Below are positions 5,591 through 5,691 of a DNA stretch of 5,691 nt, piece by piece. Source of the stretch: Syntrophaceae bacterium (GTDB lineage Bacteria > Desulfobacterota > SM23-61); assembly GCA_003154025.1 (NCBI GenBank), contig PMCE01000535.1, positions 1 to 5,691 on the forward strand, written 5' to 3'. The notes below the pieces were generated by a model that was given only the letters and a program-made list of their open reading frames with translations, did not search any database and had not been told where the DNA came from. Within the stretch, counting starts at the first letter, position 1. Each line of letters starts with the position of its first letter. Made by a program: the position numbers and the translations under genes.

Positions 5591-5691
5591 ATGAGTTTCT
5601 TGTCCATTGAAGGCCTTACCAAACGATTCGGAGATTTGGTGGCCGTGGATCAGGTGAGTCTGGAGGTCGAGAAAGGGGGCATTCTTTCCAT
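5591..5691 (+). CDS. livG: ABC transporter ATP-binding protein, LivG type, partial (5' end only)
   Basis: The first 33 codons are present before the right edge. MSFLSIEGLTKRFGDLVAVD, continuing as a VSLEVEKG stretch, is the standard opening of LivG-type ATPases: the first beta strands and the aromatic A-loop region (RFGDL) that precede the Walker A motif, which would fall just beyond the window. AAGGAG (5578-5583), seven bases before the ATG, supports this start. The protein would sit on the cytoplasmic face and hydrolyse ATP to drive import through LivH and LivM. It follows livM by 111 bases, more than usual for this operon type. That gap is purine-rich and holds no gene or clear terminator. 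Position makes LivG rather than LivF the better call, since LivG normally comes directly after LivM. Confidence 0.85.
   Translation, partial: MSFLSIEGLTKRFGDLVAVDQVSLEVEKGGILS

Overview
The window is moderately GC-rich and bacterial. Gene style (a HAAT/Liv ABC transporter operon, a LacI-family regulator, VCBS-repeat and lactonase-like MBL remnants) would suit an anaerobic Deltaproteobacteria/Desulfobacterota-type genome. That placement is an inference from protein flavour; no marker gene is present. No RNA gene, CRISPR array, transposase or origin was seen.

Left part (1-1065): a gene graveyard on the minus strand. Positions 1-487 encode three VCBS/FG-GAP calcium-binding repeats with no proper start. 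The open frame begins just after a stop, and repeat-like sequence seems to continue out of frame beyond it. Positions 514 to about 1000 hold a decayed metallo-beta-lactamase-fold hydrolase resembling N-acyl-homoserine-lactonase-like proteins. It is spread over three reading frames and is truncated at both ends. The two remnants meet in a short stretch (488-557) that carries a perfect 10-bp tandem duplication and an 8-bp inverted repeat.

Right part (1036-5691): an intact plus-strand locus. A strong-looking promoter (TTGACA, 18 bp, TAGAAT) and an 18-bp near-palindrome with a central CG precede a LacI-family regulator (1085-2158). A related site, identical over its first 10 bases, lies just after the regulator's stop codon. 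Then come a secreted substrate-binding protein (2318-3553), two membrane permeases of the LivH and LivM types (3649-4518 and 4550-5479), and the start of a LivG-type ATPase that runs off the right edge (5591 onward). A LivF-type ATPase would be expected next, outside the window.

Taken together, the right part reads as one regulated uptake locus. The binding protein would capture a small molecule outside the inner membrane, LivH and LivM would form the channel, and LivG (with a presumed LivF) would power it. The LacI-type protein is the obvious candidate controller, acting on its own promoter and possibly on the operon leader. Two RNA hairpins, one at the end of the regulator gene and one after the binding-protein gene, may set relative expression. 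The ligand cannot be read from the sequence. I found no convincing wholly new system; the most interesting items are the paired operator-like sites, the LacI-HAAT pairing and the structured decay junction.
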